Below, one piece after another: positions 34,582 to 44,356 of a stretch of DNA of 64,000 nt. Both the position numbers and the translations under genes were made by a program. Origin of the DNA: Candidatus Electrothrix aestuarii (GTDB taxonomy: Bacteria > Desulfobacterota > Desulfobulbia > Desulfobulbales > Desulfobulbaceae). The notes beneath the pieces were generated by a model that saw only the letters and a list, made by a program, of their open reading frames with translations, searched no databases and was not told the origin of the DNA. The stretch's first letter is position 1, and the number at the start of each line of letters is the position of its first letter. The DNA is taken from assembly GCA_032595685.2 (NCBI GenBank), contig CP159373.1:889001-953000 (forward strand), read 5' to 3'.

Positions 34582-35628
34582 CTATTTTTCCTTAAACAGC
34601 TCTGCCAGTTCACTGACAGCCATGCCATAAAAAAGAGAATGATTATATTCTGTAATCGTGTGAAAATTGGGATAACCGGCGAGATAACGATATCCGTCTT
34701 TGGAGGTTTTCGGATCAAGTTCCAATCCAATAATGGACAAGGGTAAGCGGCCCGGTGAAGGAGGTAGATCCTTTTTCTGCACTGCCCGGACAAGCTCCCA
34801 AGCAACCCGTCCCTTTCTGCCCTCTTCCATTGCAGCCCGCAAACGTTTGTCCTTTAAGGTACTCCCCAACTCAACATATATTGGTGCTCCATAGAACCAA
34901 CCATGTATTTTCAGATAATTGGCAATAGAGGCTAAGGCATCAGGTACAGAATTCCAAAGATCACACTGCGCATTCCCGTCAAAGCTGACTGCAAAACGAC
35001 GAAAGGAAGAGGGCATGAACTGGGCCTGACCAAAGGCACCAGCATAAGAGCCCTTGGCTGTTTTCGGGTCAACACCTTGCTCCCGGCAGAGCAGCAGGAA
35101 CTGAATCAGCTCTTTACGAAAAAATTCTGAGCGCCGAGGATAGGCATCAAACAGGGTATTCAGAGTCTGGAGAATATTGAATCCCCCCTGATTAGTGCCA
35201 AAGCGTGTCTCTATCCCCCAAATGGCCACGATGACCTCACGCTCCACACCGAACTTCTTTTCAATTCGATCCAGCAAGGCCTTATGCTTTTTGAGTTTTC
35301 CCTTGCCCGTCTTAATAGTTTTCGGGGTAAGAAAAAGAGGAAAATATTCGTAATAAGGGCGCCGTTTCCATTGCTTATCCATCAGCTCCAGGACTCGTTT
35401 GGAAAGCTTCTGTCCCTGGAAAATCTGTTGCAGATCCTCAGACTTGAACTGATATTTTTGTTCAAGCTCCAGAAATAAGTCTTTGTATTTTTGTTGTTGC
35501 AGATTAACAGGCTGACCGTCTTTAATTGCAAGAGAAGAAGCAGATTGTGCGTTCCCTGTTGTTGTGAAGAAAAGCAGAAAGCAGAAGAGAATAAGGGAAG
35601 AGGCCGAAAAACCGCAACAAAATCTCAT
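34582..35628 (-). CDS. mltB: Membrane-bound lytic murein transglycosylase B-like
   Basis: This 348-residue secreted lytic transglycosylase (family GH103) cleaves peptidoglycan glycan strands to 1,6-anhydro products. The start at 35628 gives a signal peptide (MRFCCGFSASSLILFCFLLF) and avoids overlap with the upstream gene; the frame is open further upstream. The catalytic Glu is in VAIWGIETRFGTNQGG. Other family segments are GSYAGAFGQAQFMPSSF and IANYLKIHGW. No lipobox is evident, so it may be soluble in the periplasm. Confidence 0.88.
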   Translation of the reverse strand: MRFCCGFSASSLILFCFLLFFTTTGNAQSASSLAIKDGQPVNLQQQKYKDLFLELEQKYQFKSEDLQQIFQGQKLSKRVLELMDKQWKRRPYYEYFPLFLTPKTIKTGKGKLKKHKALLDRIEKKFGVEREVIVAIWGIETRFGTNQGGFNILQTLNTLFDAYPRRSEFFRKELIQFLLLCREQGVDPKTAKGSYAGAFGQAQFMPSSFRRFAVSFDGNAQCDLWNSVPDALASIANYLKIHGWFYGAPIYVELGSTLKDKRLRAAMEEGRKGRVAWELVRAVQKKDLPPSPGRLPLSIIGLELDPKTSKDGYRYLAGYPNFHTITEYNHSLFYGMAVSELAELFKEK

Positions 35629-35665
35629 AAGACTATGAATAAATATTGAAAGAAAGGGTCTGGAT

Positions 35666-36640
35666 TTAAACAGTATCAAACGAGCTGAACTGCGCACTGA
35701 ATGCCCTGATAAAAGGGTCCAGCTGGTCCGCAGGCAGGGCATTGATACCAGCTGCCGCAGCCCGACCGCCACCAGTAGGGAACTGACGACAAAGCAGGTC
35801 TGCCCCGTTACGATTGTTCAGAGGGGCGCGAATGCTGATTCGCAGAGATTTATCAGCGTTCTCTGTTAAAAGAGCATGCGCAAGTTCAGGCTCTTGCCGG
35901 GCCAAGGTATTGGAATAAACACCAGCCACCCTGCGGGCCCAAGCCTCAGCTGGTAGCTGATAGATCCGGCCCGCGCTATCCTGATGCACAGGTTCAAAGG
36001 ACAGGGCCTGCTCCATATCACTCTGATAGCCCTCTTTCAGGGTTTGCAGGGCAGGAGCATCGGCATAAAAATCTAAAGGGTTGGCATAGGGCTGCACCTG
36101 ACGAAAAAGATCCACCGGATGAAAGAAGAGATCCTCCAGGCTTGCTCCATAGCCGTTATAGTTCAGGAGGATTCCTGTCTCCTTGAGCTGAGCAAGAGCG
36201 ACCTGATCAAGCCCTTGTTCTTGCGCGAGCTGTTCAGCAGATTCATCAAGATTATCACCAAAGGCCCCGGCAATAGCCCAAAGGGTGTACTTCCCCTCAA
36301 GGAGCCGGTTCACGATCAGGGAGGTACAAATCAGAGGGTCGGGATCAATATGGGCTGAAAGGCGCTCTGAAGCGGGAATCTCTCCGGCATAATGATGATC
36401 TGCATAGAAGACTGTATTACCGGCTGCCAGAATTTCCTCCAGACTCTCCCGATTTTTATCAAGGGATATATCTAAAACCGTGACTGCTGTCTCACGCACC
36501 TCACGGACCTGTTCAAGCAGGGAAATATCACGCTTCACCCCACTCAGTAAACGGGCATCCGGGCGCGGCTCTTGCAAACGCAACTGGTGTAGAGCACAGA
36601 TACCATCGGCATCGCCATTAAAGACATCAAGAAAATTCAT
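35666..36640 (-). CDS. DHH-family phosphoesterase
   Basis: This 324-residue protein has the DHH superfamily metal motifs: VFNGDADGICALHQL (motif I), VTVLDISLDKN (motif II) and the eponymous YADHHYAGE (motif III). The C-terminal DHHA1-like glycine motif is QFPTGGGRAAAAGI. Family members are oligoribonucleases, exopolyphosphatases or c-di-nucleotide phosphodiesterases; the substrate is not resolved here. It lies between lptD and mltB on the same strand, 17 bp after lptD, so co-transcription is likely. Confidence 0.85.
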   Translation of the reverse strand: MNFLDVFNGDADGICALHQLRLQEPRPDARLLSGVKRDISLLEQVREVRETAVTVLDISLDKNRESLEEILAAGNTVFYADHHYAGEIPASERLSAHIDPDPLICTSLIVNRLLEGKYTLWAIAGAFGDNLDESAEQLAQEQGLDQVALAQLKETGILLNYNGYGASLEDLFFHPVDLFRQVQPYANPLDFYADAPALQTLKEGYQSDMEQALSFEPVHQDSAGRIYQLPAEAWARRVAGVYSNTLARQEPELAHALLTENADKSLRISIRAPLNNRNGADLLCRQFPTGGGRAAAAGINALPADQLDPFIRAFSAQFSSFDTV

Positions 36641-36657
36641 TCTATCGCCTGCGCCCC

Positions 36658-39135
36658 TTACTCGTCACTGCTGGTCATCAGGTCAAACCCAAAAGGTGCC
36701 CCGATATTTGCCAGCTTAAAGAGAACCATAACCTGCTCATTATCCGGGGTAACATCAGCAACCAATTCCACAGACCAGCAGGAGGGGTTGTAACTCAGGC
36801 TGACTTTTTCCGCGATGGTCACAGAATCCTCAATCGAGCGCTCTAAGGCATAACCCACAGCAAAATCGTAGATCAGGCCAACCCGGGAAATCAATCTGAT
36901 TGAGCTGGTATCCTCGGCCTCATCTGTGGCTCCAGCATAAAAGAGATAGTCAAAGGAAACCAGATCGCCCCGATCATTGCGGTAATCGCTCTCAACATTA
37001 TGCATAGTGAAGCCATCATCATAGGCATCAATATTGGTAGAGTACTTAAAATTCAAATTCTGCCACGGGTACCAAGCAAGGCGGAACTGTACATCAGAAA
37101 GCGGTTCATCCGAGGCCTCATCGCGCAGATCATAACTCTGCTGCAACTTGATATATCCATAGTCCCGCTCATACTCCCCACCATCCCGCATATCTGTGAC
37201 ATAGAAAAAATTATTCACTCCGTATGTCACATTATTCTGATCACCAACCGTATCAACAGCATCGAATACGGGGAGATTATCCTCGCTGGGCTCTGTTACA
37301 TAGGTATAACGGACAAAGGGTCGCAAGGTATGACTCCATGCTGACAAGCTGCCGTTGCCTGCAAAATCTTTACGCAAGGTCGTTGCGATTTCTCCGTTCA
37401 CATCTGCGAGGAAACGGTTCTCGCTGTCACTGTCCTGCCAGTCTTCATCCCCGTTATCATCTATCATATACATAGTATCCCTAATCCCGGCACCAACCGT
37501 GGTCTCCAGATACTCACTCAGCATAGGCAAGGCCGTTTTGACGCGGGGATACAAATCAACCCGCTGGGCCTGCACACCTCCATCACGCTTATAATAGACA
37601 TAATTAGCATCCCAGGAGAAATCCACATCTGTTTCAGCCAAGGGAACCAGACCACTATATTTAACTTCGGGAAACTTCCACAACGCTCTGGAATCCGCAA
37701 CACTTTCCTGAACATCATCAATCCCCTTCAAGGTTGCCTCCAGGGAGGTTCCGTTAGACCAGGACCGAAGGGTGGTCAGCTTGTTTTCCCGCTGATAGGT
37801 GTTTCTATCCTGTAATCCGCGTCCGAACTGATCAGAGAGACGCTTGTCACTGACAGAATACCCTGTATAGCCATTACTAAATTCATCAAGATAATCCTGG
37901 TCAGAGACCAAATCGACATCAACGCGGGTAGTCCAACCGCCGATCTTCTGATCCGCCTTACCGCGAATCCAATAGCGATTTTGATTGGTATGGGTATATC
38001 CGCCATCGGCGTAGTACTCTGCGTTATCTGGATTTTCGATATCGCTAAGATCATCGTTCAGGAAATTGGCCATAAAGGTTCCCTTTGAGTCTTCACCCAG
38101 CACGTAACGCCCCTCAGCTCCCATCATGAAGCCTCGTTCCGCTAAGTAATGGGGAAACAGGGTGATATCAGTACTTGGAGAAAGATTGAGGAATAAGGGC
38201 CATTCGAGACTGAATCCATCCCTATCTGACATGGAGAAAGAGGGAAAGAGTAAACCTGACTGACGATTTCGCTTGGCAGGTAAGACCATATAGGGCGTGT
38301 ACAGAATAGGCACATCCTTGACCCGAAACGTCGCATGTTTCAACACAGCATAGCCACCATCTGTGATCTTGGCATCAGCAGCATTAAAACTCCAAGGCGG
38401 GGTTTCTCCATCCTTGAGCTTACAGGTAATCAACCAACCATCTTGAACATGATAGGTCAACTCTCCGGTCTTCTCCACAACCCGACCTTCAACACGCATA
38501 TCTTTATACTGACGGATAATAGTCGCATCGGTAAAAGAGGCTGTTTCTCTGGTCAGGTGAATAACACCTTCGCTGGCCTGCAATTTGTCGGGGCCAATGT
38601 CAACAAAAACATTTCCACGCAGTTTTACTGTGCCAAGGTCCATATCATAGACCACCCAATCGGCTTTGATCGTACTAATAACAGCGGAACGAACGACCTC
38701 TCCGTCTTCGTTCTCGAATTCGGACGCAGTACCTTCTTCCAGGCCCTCTTCTTCAAGCTCAGCATCCAGCAGCGCTGGTGCCTGTTTAGGGGCGATCAAG
38801 GCCGCCTCACCGCCTCCTTCCGAAGAAGTGTTCCCAGTCTGTGCCTCGTCGCCTTCAGCAGCTGAAGGAGCCTCTTCCCCAAGAAGATCACTCCAGTCCT
38901 TTGTGTCCTTCTCTTTCTCGGCAGATCCAGTTATATTTTCTTTTTTCTGGAGGATGACATTCCCTTCCGCGATAATACTGGCAGGATCTTCATAGCGCGT
39001 CAATTTATCCGCAGTGATTTCCCACTGCAAAGCACTGACGGCCTCTGCTCGGACATCTGACGGCACAAATACGCAGAAGGCGCCCAGAAAACAAGCAACC
39101 GTTATAAAGGGAAAAAAGGGGGTTCGGTAATGCAC
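36658..39135 (-). CDS. lptD: LPS-assembly protein LptD
   Basis: This 825-residue outer-membrane protein inserts lipopolysaccharide into the outer leaflet with LptE. It has a signal peptide (residues 1-30, ending VRAEA). The OstA/LptD N-terminal beta-jellyroll begins with ALQWEITADKLTRYEDPASI, interrupted by a Glu/Ala-rich insert (about 65-140). The OstA region resumes at GTVKLRGNVFVDIGPDKLQA, and the large C-terminal barrel contains PILYTPYMVLPAKRNRQSG. The acidic insert is unusual relative to E. coli LptD. It is the first gene of the lptD-DHH-mltB run. Confidence 0.92.
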   Translation of the reverse strand: MHYRTPFFPFITVACFLGAFCVFVPSDVRAEAVSALQWEITADKLTRYEDPASIIAEGNVILQKKENITGSAEKEKDTKDWSDLLGEEAPSAAEGDEAQTGNTSSEGGGEAALIAPKQAPALLDAELEEEGLEEGTASEFENEDGEVVRSAVISTIKADWVVYDMDLGTVKLRGNVFVDIGPDKLQASEGVIHLTRETASFTDATIIRQYKDMRVEGRVVEKTGELTYHVQDGWLITCKLKDGETPPWSFNAADAKITDGGYAVLKHATFRVKDVPILYTPYMVLPAKRNRQSGLLFPSFSMSDRDGFSLEWPLFLNLSPSTDITLFPHYLAERGFMMGAEGRYVLGEDSKGTFMANFLNDDLSDIENPDNAEYYADGGYTHTNQNRYWIRGKADQKIGGWTTRVDVDLVSDQDYLDEFSNGYTGYSVSDKRLSDQFGRGLQDRNTYQRENKLTTLRSWSNGTSLEATLKGIDDVQESVADSRALWKFPEVKYSGLVPLAETDVDFSWDANYVYYKRDGGVQAQRVDLYPRVKTALPMLSEYLETTVGAGIRDTMYMIDDNGDEDWQDSDSENRFLADVNGEIATTLRKDFAGNGSLSAWSHTLRPFVRYTYVTEPSEDNLPVFDAVDTVGDQNNVTYGVNNFFYVTDMRDGGEYERDYGYIKLQQSYDLRDEASDEPLSDVQFRLAWYPWQNLNFKYSTNIDAYDDGFTMHNVESDYRNDRGDLVSFDYLFYAGATDEAEDTSSIRLISRVGLIYDFAVGYALERSIEDSVTIAEKVSLSYNPSCWSVELVADVTPDNEQVMVLFKLANIGAPFGFDLMTSSDE

Positions 39136-39396
39136 CTCGATACACTCCTGTAAATTTACTCAAAAGGGAAAGAAATAATTATGAAAATTCAAGGCTGTCA
39201 TCTTACACGAATTTACGCGCCCCTCCTGTTTGTGTCAAGGAAAAAGGCAAAAGGGCACAGAGGTACACCTGAAACTTTCCAGGCGAGGTAAATAAAAATT
39301 AGATAAATTGGTCTTGCGGAAATCAATAAATTGTTTTATGACGAATGCTTATATTATACAGAGCTCAGAATAATATCTAGGCACTGTATTCCTATC

Positions 39397-39426
39397 TTGT
39401 CTTTTCCGTTCTTTCAGTAGTATAAT
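39397..39426 (+). promoter_or_regulatory. Promoter upstream of the radical SAM gene, in 39136-39478
   Basis: TTGTCT (39397-39402), an 18-bp spacer and TATAAT (39421-39426) lie 52 bp before the ATG. An imperfect dyad (TTACATTAATGTGA, about 39431-39444) just downstream could be an operator. The other half of this interval (39136-39396) is A+T-rich and must hold the lptD promoter, but I cannot point to one. Confidence 0.5.
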
Positions 39427-39478
39427 GTGTTACATTAATGTGATACCCAACGGTATCTGATGCGCTCATATTTTTTCT

Positions 39479-40462
39479 ATGAATCACATCTTTGGCCCGG
39501 TAAATTCCCGGCGACTCGGACGTTCTCTCGGAGTAGATCTTTTTCAGGATAAAATCTGCACCCTTAACTGCATATATTGTGAAGTCGGCGCTACAGTTCA
39601 CCTGACCTGTAAACGAGCTGAGTACGCTTCGACCCAGGATATTAAGGCAGAAATTGATGCTTACTGCCTGGATCAGGAGCGAATTGCTGAGCTGGATTTC
39701 ATCACGGTGACAGCCAGCGGCGAGCCCTCATTGCATGCACATTTTGGGGAGATTCTCACCCATCTGAAAAAGACTACTGCAAAACCGATTGCGGTGCTGA
39801 CTAACGGGACAACCCTCACGGATCCCCAGGTCCGCCAGGAGATGTCCCTGGCCGATGTGGTCATTCCCTCACTGGACTCTGCCTTGCCAACAGGGTTCAG
39901 AAAAATTGATCGTCCGGCAGCCTGCATCAATCTTGATCAGGTCATTGATGGCCTAGTCACCTTCTCGCATCAGTACAAGGGTAAAATATGGCTGGAGATC
40001 CTCCTTGCCCAGGGTATCAATGACTCGAACGAGGAAGTAGAGGCTCTCCGCCAGGCAATACAGCGAATGCGGCTTGATCGTATCCAGCTGAATACTGTGG
40101 CCCGTCCGCCCTTGGAGTCCTTTGCCCGTCCGCTGGACAAAAAAAGCATGGAGGCCATTGCCTACCGATTCCGGGAAGACGCCCCCTTACGCCCTGTTGA
40201 TTTACTGGCCTTCCAGGCCAATCAGGACGATGAATCGGAAAAGCCCCCAAAATTTTATTTCAATCTTGATCGTGAAGCAGACAAACAGTCTTTCATGATT
40301 GAGCTTGTTGAAATGTTAAAACGGCGGCCCTGTACGGCTGCTGATATCAACCGTACCTTTCATCTGGGAGGTGCGGAAAAGGTTGAGTTACTGCTCGACA
40401 CCCTTGTGCAAGACGGTCGTATACAAAAACGAAGACACGGAGACAGTGTTTATTATCAATAA
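39479..40462 (+). CDS. Radical SAM protein, SPASM-less small family
   Basis: This 327-residue radical SAM enzyme opens with FGPVNSRRLGRSLGVDL. Its cluster motif is KICTLNCIYCEVGA (CxxxCxxC). The core continues with TVTASGEPSLH and PIAVLTNGTTLTDPQ. The C-terminal ~70 residues (FMIELVEMLKRRPCTAADIN, then LDTLVQDGRIQKRRHG) look like a winged-helix domain, so a nucleic-acid or protein substrate is possible. The GPVNSRR family has no established reaction. It precedes the RNase E/G gene by 87 bp. Confidence 0.82.
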   Translation: MNHIFGPVNSRRLGRSLGVDLFQDKICTLNCIYCEVGATVHLTCKRAEYASTQDIKAEIDAYCLDQERIAELDFITVTASGEPSLHAHFGEILTHLKKTTAKPIAVLTNGTTLTDPQVRQEMSLADVVIPSLDSALPTGFRKIDRPAACINLDQVIDGLVTFSHQYKGKIWLEILLAQGINDSNEEVEALRQAIQRMRLDRIQLNTVARPPLESFARPLDKKSMEAIAYRFREDAPLRPVDLLAFQANQDDESEKPPKFYFNLDREADKQSFMIELVEMLKRRPCTAADINRTFHLGGAEKVELLLDTLVQDGRIQKRRHGDSVYYQ

Positions 40463-40549
40463 ACCTCTCTCACGTCCGTTCCAAACCCGAGGTGCAGTGT
40501 CTGAAAGCGGGAGCTTAGAGTATTTATTTTAGCGTAGGAATATCGCACT

Positions 40550-42781
40550 ATGACCAATGAAACGGAAAAAGAAAAAAACGAACAACAACCAAGCCAAACA
40601 ATCCGCAAGGTAACAACCGGCGCCTGGTGGAAGAGCTTCAAAAAGAAAAGAGTTGAAAAATCTACTCAGGTCAATGGGAAGGCAAAAGAAGAGGCCAAGG
40701 GCGTAACATCTAGGAAATCGCAACAGGCAAAACCGGCAAAGAAAAAGCAAGTCGCGCAGACTCCACAGCCCTCCCAGGATACCCAAGCACCAAAAGATGC
40801 TCAAACAGCACTCCCGGAGAAAGAGGAAATCCGCGTAGAAGCTGCTCCAGCAAGCAAGCAGGTCGATTCTCCCCCTTCACTTGAAATCGCTGAGGCAGAG
40901 AAGATATCTCCTGAGGAGACCACCGCCCCTGCGCAGCAGGAAGCAGCACCTGCTTCCCCTGAGCAAATTGAGCGCCCCGAGCCCAAGGAAGAAAAGAAAA
41001 GACCTTCCCGCAGGCCGCGAAGAAAGGGGAAAAAGCCCAGCCCTCCTCAAGAGGCCGCAACAGAAGCGACTGAGGAAAAAACCGCGCAAAAGAGCGAGCC
41101 TACCCAAGAGGCAAAAGGAGAATCCCAGGAGGCTCCTGCAAAAAGTACCCCTCAAAAAACAAATCGGAAAAAACGGAACAGGAAACCAAGCTCCACAGCT
41201 ACTCAGGCGCAAAAAGATGAGCAGGCCAAGCAGGAGGAATCCGCAGTCACTGGCGAAACAACTCCACAGCAGAAGAAACAAAAGGTCCGCCTGCTCATCA
41301 ATGCTGAAGAGCCTGAAGAATGTCGAATTGCTCTGGTGGAAGACGGACGCCTGGAATCCTTCCACGTCAGTACGGTCGTGCGAGAGCGGACCAAGAATAA
41401 TATCTATAAGGGCCGCATTGTCTCTATTGAGGCCAATCTCCAGGCAGCCTTTGTGGAAATAGGTACCGGTCGTAACGGCTTCCTGCCCTTTAACGACATC
41501 CACCCGGAATATTATCGCCAGGATGTAAGTGAGCAGACCCGCGCCTTAATCAACCAGCAGCAATGGAAAAAGCTCAAGATCGAAGATGTGATCAAGCGAG
41601 GCCAGGAGGTTCTGGTCCAGGTGGTCAAGGAGGTGACTGGCAATAAAGGTGCCAATATGACCACCTACCTTTCTCTGCCCGGACGTTGCCTAGTGCTCAT
41701 GCCTGGCAGTGACAGCGCTGGCATCTCCCGGAAAATATCCGGGGAGAAACGCCGAAGTGAGCTACGGAAAATGATGTCTGACTTCGATATTCCTGAGGGC
41801 GTGGGCTATATCGTGCGCACCGCCTGTGCAGAGATCACCAAGACAGGTCTCCAGCAGGACCTCCGCTACCTTATCGGACTCTGGAGAGATATCAAAAAAC
41901 GGGGCCAAAGCTCTCCTTCCCCGACCCTGCTCTATGAGGATCAAGACACGGTGCAGCGTTTTCTCCGGGATCACTTCACTCAGGACATCCAGGAAATCAT
42001 CGTTGATACTGAGGACTGTTATAATCAGGTTTCTAGCTTTGTCGAGCTCCTTCCATCTCGTCAGCAAGAGGTTCAGGTCAGGCTGCATCGTGGGGCCAAG
42101 CCCATCTTCAACCAGAATAACATTGAAGAACAGATTGAATCCATCTACCAGCCCCAGGTACAGTTGCTCTCAGGTGGTTCTATTGTCATTGATCCCACGG
42201 AGGCCCTTGTCGCCATTGATGTCAACTCAGGCCGCACCTCGCAGAAAGATGATTTTGAGCAATCCATCTTCCTGGCCAATATGGAGGCAGCAGAAGAGCT
42301 GGCGCGCCAACTCCGTCTGCGGGATCTGGGCGGCCTGATTGTAGTGGACTTCATTGATATGCGGAGCAAGAACAACATCAAGGAGGTGGAGAAGAAGGTC
42401 AAGAATGCCATGAAACGGGATAAGGCCAAGGTGGATATCAGCCGCATCTCCCGCTTCGGCCTGATGCAGATCTCCCGCCAGAAGATGGGCGCCCCCATTG
42501 AGAAAGGCAGCTATCGCCGTTGTGAGCATTGTGAAGGTCGCGGGGTGGTCCGCTCTGTGGAGACCCTGGCACTCTACTATCTCCGTCGCATCCAGACTGG
42601 AGTAACCCGCAAGAAGGTAAAAATTGTGGAAGCCGAGCTCCCCCTGGAGGTTGGGCAATATCTGCTTAATAAGAAACGGGCTGAGATCATGGAGCTGGAG
42701 AATAAGCATCAGGCCCGCATTATTATCCTACCAAACCCTGGGATGAAACCGAGCGAGAATAACATCCGCTTTCTGGCTTAA
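40550..42781 (+). CDS. rne: RNase E/G family endoribonuclease
   Basis: This 743-residue ribonuclease has a low-complexity Lys/Glu/Pro/Ala N-terminal extension (about residues 1-240), unlike E. coli RNase E, whose disordered part is C-terminal. The catalytic half follows: S1 domain NNIYKGRIVSIEANLQAAF and IGTGRNGFLPFNDI (near 280). Catalytic Asp residues are in LVAIDVNSGRTS (near 552) and IVVDFIDM (near 599). The zinc-link is CEHCEGRG (near 657). It should process and degrade RNA with a 5'-monophosphate preference. The symbol could equally be rng, since the degradosome scaffold region is absent. It ends just before a strong terminator. Confidence 0.9.
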   Translation: MTNETEKEKNEQQPSQTIRKVTTGAWWKSFKKKRVEKSTQVNGKAKEEAKGVTSRKSQQAKPAKKKQVAQTPQPSQDTQAPKDAQTALPEKEEIRVEAAPASKQVDSPPSLEIAEAEKISPEETTAPAQQEAAPASPEQIERPEPKEEKKRPSRRPRRKGKKPSPPQEAATEATEEKTAQKSEPTQEAKGESQEAPAKSTPQKTNRKKRNRKPSSTATQAQKDEQAKQEESAVTGETTPQQKKQKVRLLINAEEPEECRIALVEDGRLESFHVSTVVRERTKNNIYKGRIVSIEANLQAAFVEIGTGRNGFLPFNDIHPEYYRQDVSEQTRALINQQQWKKLKIEDVIKRGQEVLVQVVKEVTGNKGANMTTYLSLPGRCLVLMPGSDSAGISRKISGEKRRSELRKMMSDFDIPEGVGYIVRTACAEITKTGLQQDLRYLIGLWRDIKKRGQSSPSPTLLYEDQDTVQRFLRDHFTQDIQEIIVDTEDCYNQVSSFVELLPSRQQEVQVRLHRGAKPIFNQNNIEEQIESIYQPQVQLLSGGSIVIDPTEALVAIDVNSGRTSQKDDFEQSIFLANMEAAEELARQLRLRDLGGLIVVDFIDMRSKNNIKEVEKKVKNAMKRDKAKVDISRISRFGLMQISRQKMGAPIEKGSYRRCEHCEGRGVVRSVETLALYYLRRIQTGVTRKKVKIVEAELPLEVGQYLLNKKRAEIMELENKHQARIIILPNPGMKPSENNIRFLA

Positions 42782-42813
42782 GCAAGTTTAAGAGACTTTT
42801 TCAGATGTCGTTG

Positions 42814-42840
42814 AGAGCCGGGGTTTTCCCGGCTCTTTTT
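42814..42840 (+). terminator. Rho-independent terminator of the RNase E/G gene
   Basis: AGAGCCGGG (42814-42822) and CCCGGCTCT (42828-42836) form a 9-bp stem with a 5-nt loop, followed by T5 (42836-42840). It lies 33 bp after the RNase E/G stop. The hairpin also faces the convergent gene at 42905 but lacks a T-run on that strand. Confidence 0.9.
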
Positions 42841-42904
42841 ATTTCTGCACTATCTGCTACGACTCTACAGCACTTTACTGACAGCCAGCTTGTTTCTCCA
42901 GCAA

Positions 42905-43495
42905 TCAAACCGTCTCGTTGTATGCCTTCCAAAGAAGATACCCGCCCCAAACAAGGGCAAGAAGCATAAGCATACTCCCAAATCCGTGGGACAGACGGGC
43001 AAGAGTCTGATCATAGCGCAGGAGCCCTGTTTCCGTGAGCAGAAACTCCCAGTCATGGAAGCCATAAGGTGAGGAATGGCCCCTATTGCCGCCCAGCAAA
43101 GGGAGAACTCCAGCCCTGGCATCCCCGATATAGGGGGCTATATCAAGGAAATTTTCACCAAACCACCACAGCCCCACGGCTGCGGCAAAGGTATCCCGCG
43201 TTTGCAAGAGAAACACAATCGTGCAGATCAGCGGCATGAGGAGTTGCCCCAGAGTACCACCCAGCGAGGTGAGGAATTGGCCAAAAGGACGGAAAAAAAT
43301 ATGACCAGCCTCGTGAAAAGGAGTATTAACGAGATGGAGAAAGCTTTTTCCGACAGCATTGGAGGCTATAGAGGCAAAGATGAGCTTCCATCCCCAGATC
43401 AACAAGACAGCCAGGATAATCAGCCTACCGACAATGCTCGCGAACCCCATATCAAAGGGTACATAGAAAAAGAGATCTTTCAGCTTGGATCGCAT
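42905..43495 (-). CDS. Membrane protein with HEAGH zinc-protease motif
   Basis: This 196-residue protein has four or five hydrophobic segments and the zinc motif NTPFHEAGHIFFRP (His61, Glu62, His65) inside the second. It resembles M50-like metallopeptidases, but the second NPxPxxDG motif is not visible, so catalytic activity is uncertain. The N-terminal FDMGFASIVGRLIILAVLL and the C-terminal GFGSMLMLLALVWGGYLLW are membrane segments. It is monocistronic and convergent with the RNase E/G gene. Confidence 0.7.
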   Translation of the reverse strand: MRSKLKDLFFYVPFDMGFASIVGRLIILAVLLIWGWKLIFASIASNAVGKSFLHLVNTPFHEAGHIFFRPFGQFLTSLGGTLGQLLMPLICTIVFLLQTRDTFAAAVGLWWFGENFLDIAPYIGDARAGVLPLLGGNRGHSSPYGFHDWEFLLTETGLLRYDQTLARLSHGFGSMLMLLALVWGGYLLWKAYNETV

Positions 43496-43584
43496 GATGT
43501 TTTTTGATGGGCGGAGGTTGTGCTTGGTTTGGGTGAATGTACGAGATTATAACGGTAAAAGAGAGAAGGCAAGAAGTTAATCTC

Positions 43585-44280
43585 TTAATCCTCACCCTTC
43601 TTCCTTGGACGCCCAGCCTTACCCGGCGTCACCCAGCGGCCAAGCATTGCGCTGACCTCAGCATGAAACCGATCATTCCCAAGGGAAAATCCACCATTGG
43701 TGGCCTTGCGGATCTTGTCGATTTCCACCATGTCCAATTCGTGACGAAATAACGCTTGGTAGGCATCTTGTCTTTCTTTGCACGTTTCCCCTAATTCTTG
43801 ATACAGGAAATGGGGCTTAATCAACTTCGATTTCTCACCACAGGCATTCCTGCTGTAGCTTGACCATCGGTATTCGCCCGGATACCCCACCATTCCGGCC
43901 CGGACCGGGTTCATCTCAATGTATTTCTGACAGGTGAAGAGATAGGTTTCTTCCTGGATGATGCAGGAACGAAATCGGCCTTCCCAGAGAGTGCCGCTGC
44001 GTTGATAGGTACGATTAACATATTGGACATAGCGTTGCCCGAGGCGTTTCATCAGGCTGCCTGCGCTGTCCGCTTTTTTCGGGGTGAGCAAGAGGTGGAC
44101 ATGGTTGGTCATAAGGACATAGGCATGCACTGCGCATTTTGCGCTTTTCGCATATTCCTTCAGCCAATCAAGGTAAAAGAGATAGTCTTCATCGGCAAAG
44201 AAGCAGGCCTGGCGGTTATTGCCGCGTTGGACGATGTGGAGCGGGGTTCCCGGCACAATGATTCGTGGGCGTCGTGGCAT
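43585..44280 (-). CDS. REP-associated tyrosine transposase (RAYT, Y1/HUH)
   Basis: This 231-residue single-strand transposase/nuclease of the Y1_Tnp/TnpA-REP group starts PRRPRIIVPGTPLHIVQRGN. Its HUH metal motif is YVLMTNHVHLLLTP, and the catalytic Tyr region is GQRYVQYVNRTYQRSGTLWE. The family pattern continues in YIEMNPVRAGMV. The C-terminal zinc/dna-binding part ends PGKAGRPRKK. RAYTs move or maintain REP palindromes. Possible substrates include the GGGGACAG-type repeats near 45300 and 49363 and the palindrome at 19163, which is inference. Confidence 0.9.
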   Translation of the reverse strand: MPRRPRIIVPGTPLHIVQRGNNRQACFFADEDYLFYLDWLKEYAKSAKCAVHAYVLMTNHVHLLLTPKKADSAGSLMKRLGQRYVQYVNRTYQRSGTLWEGRFRSCIIQEETYLFTCQKYIEMNPVRAGMVGYPGEYRWSSYSRNACGEKSKLIKPHFLYQELGETCKERQDAYQALFRHELDMVEIDKIRKATNGGFSLGNDRFHAEVSAMLGRWVTPGKAGRPRKKGED

Positions 44281-44356
44281 GGGTTATCTGTCCCGAAAAC
44301 AAAAATCGGCAGGCAAATGATTCATCAAGGTATGTTACTGAATGAATTGAGACCGA

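Noticed and set aside
40877-41503. Overlapping ORFs on both strands in the 5' part of the RNase E/G gene
   Set aside because: They arise from the repetitive Lys/Glu/Pro/Ala region; the rne frame continues into catalytic motifs, the others do not.
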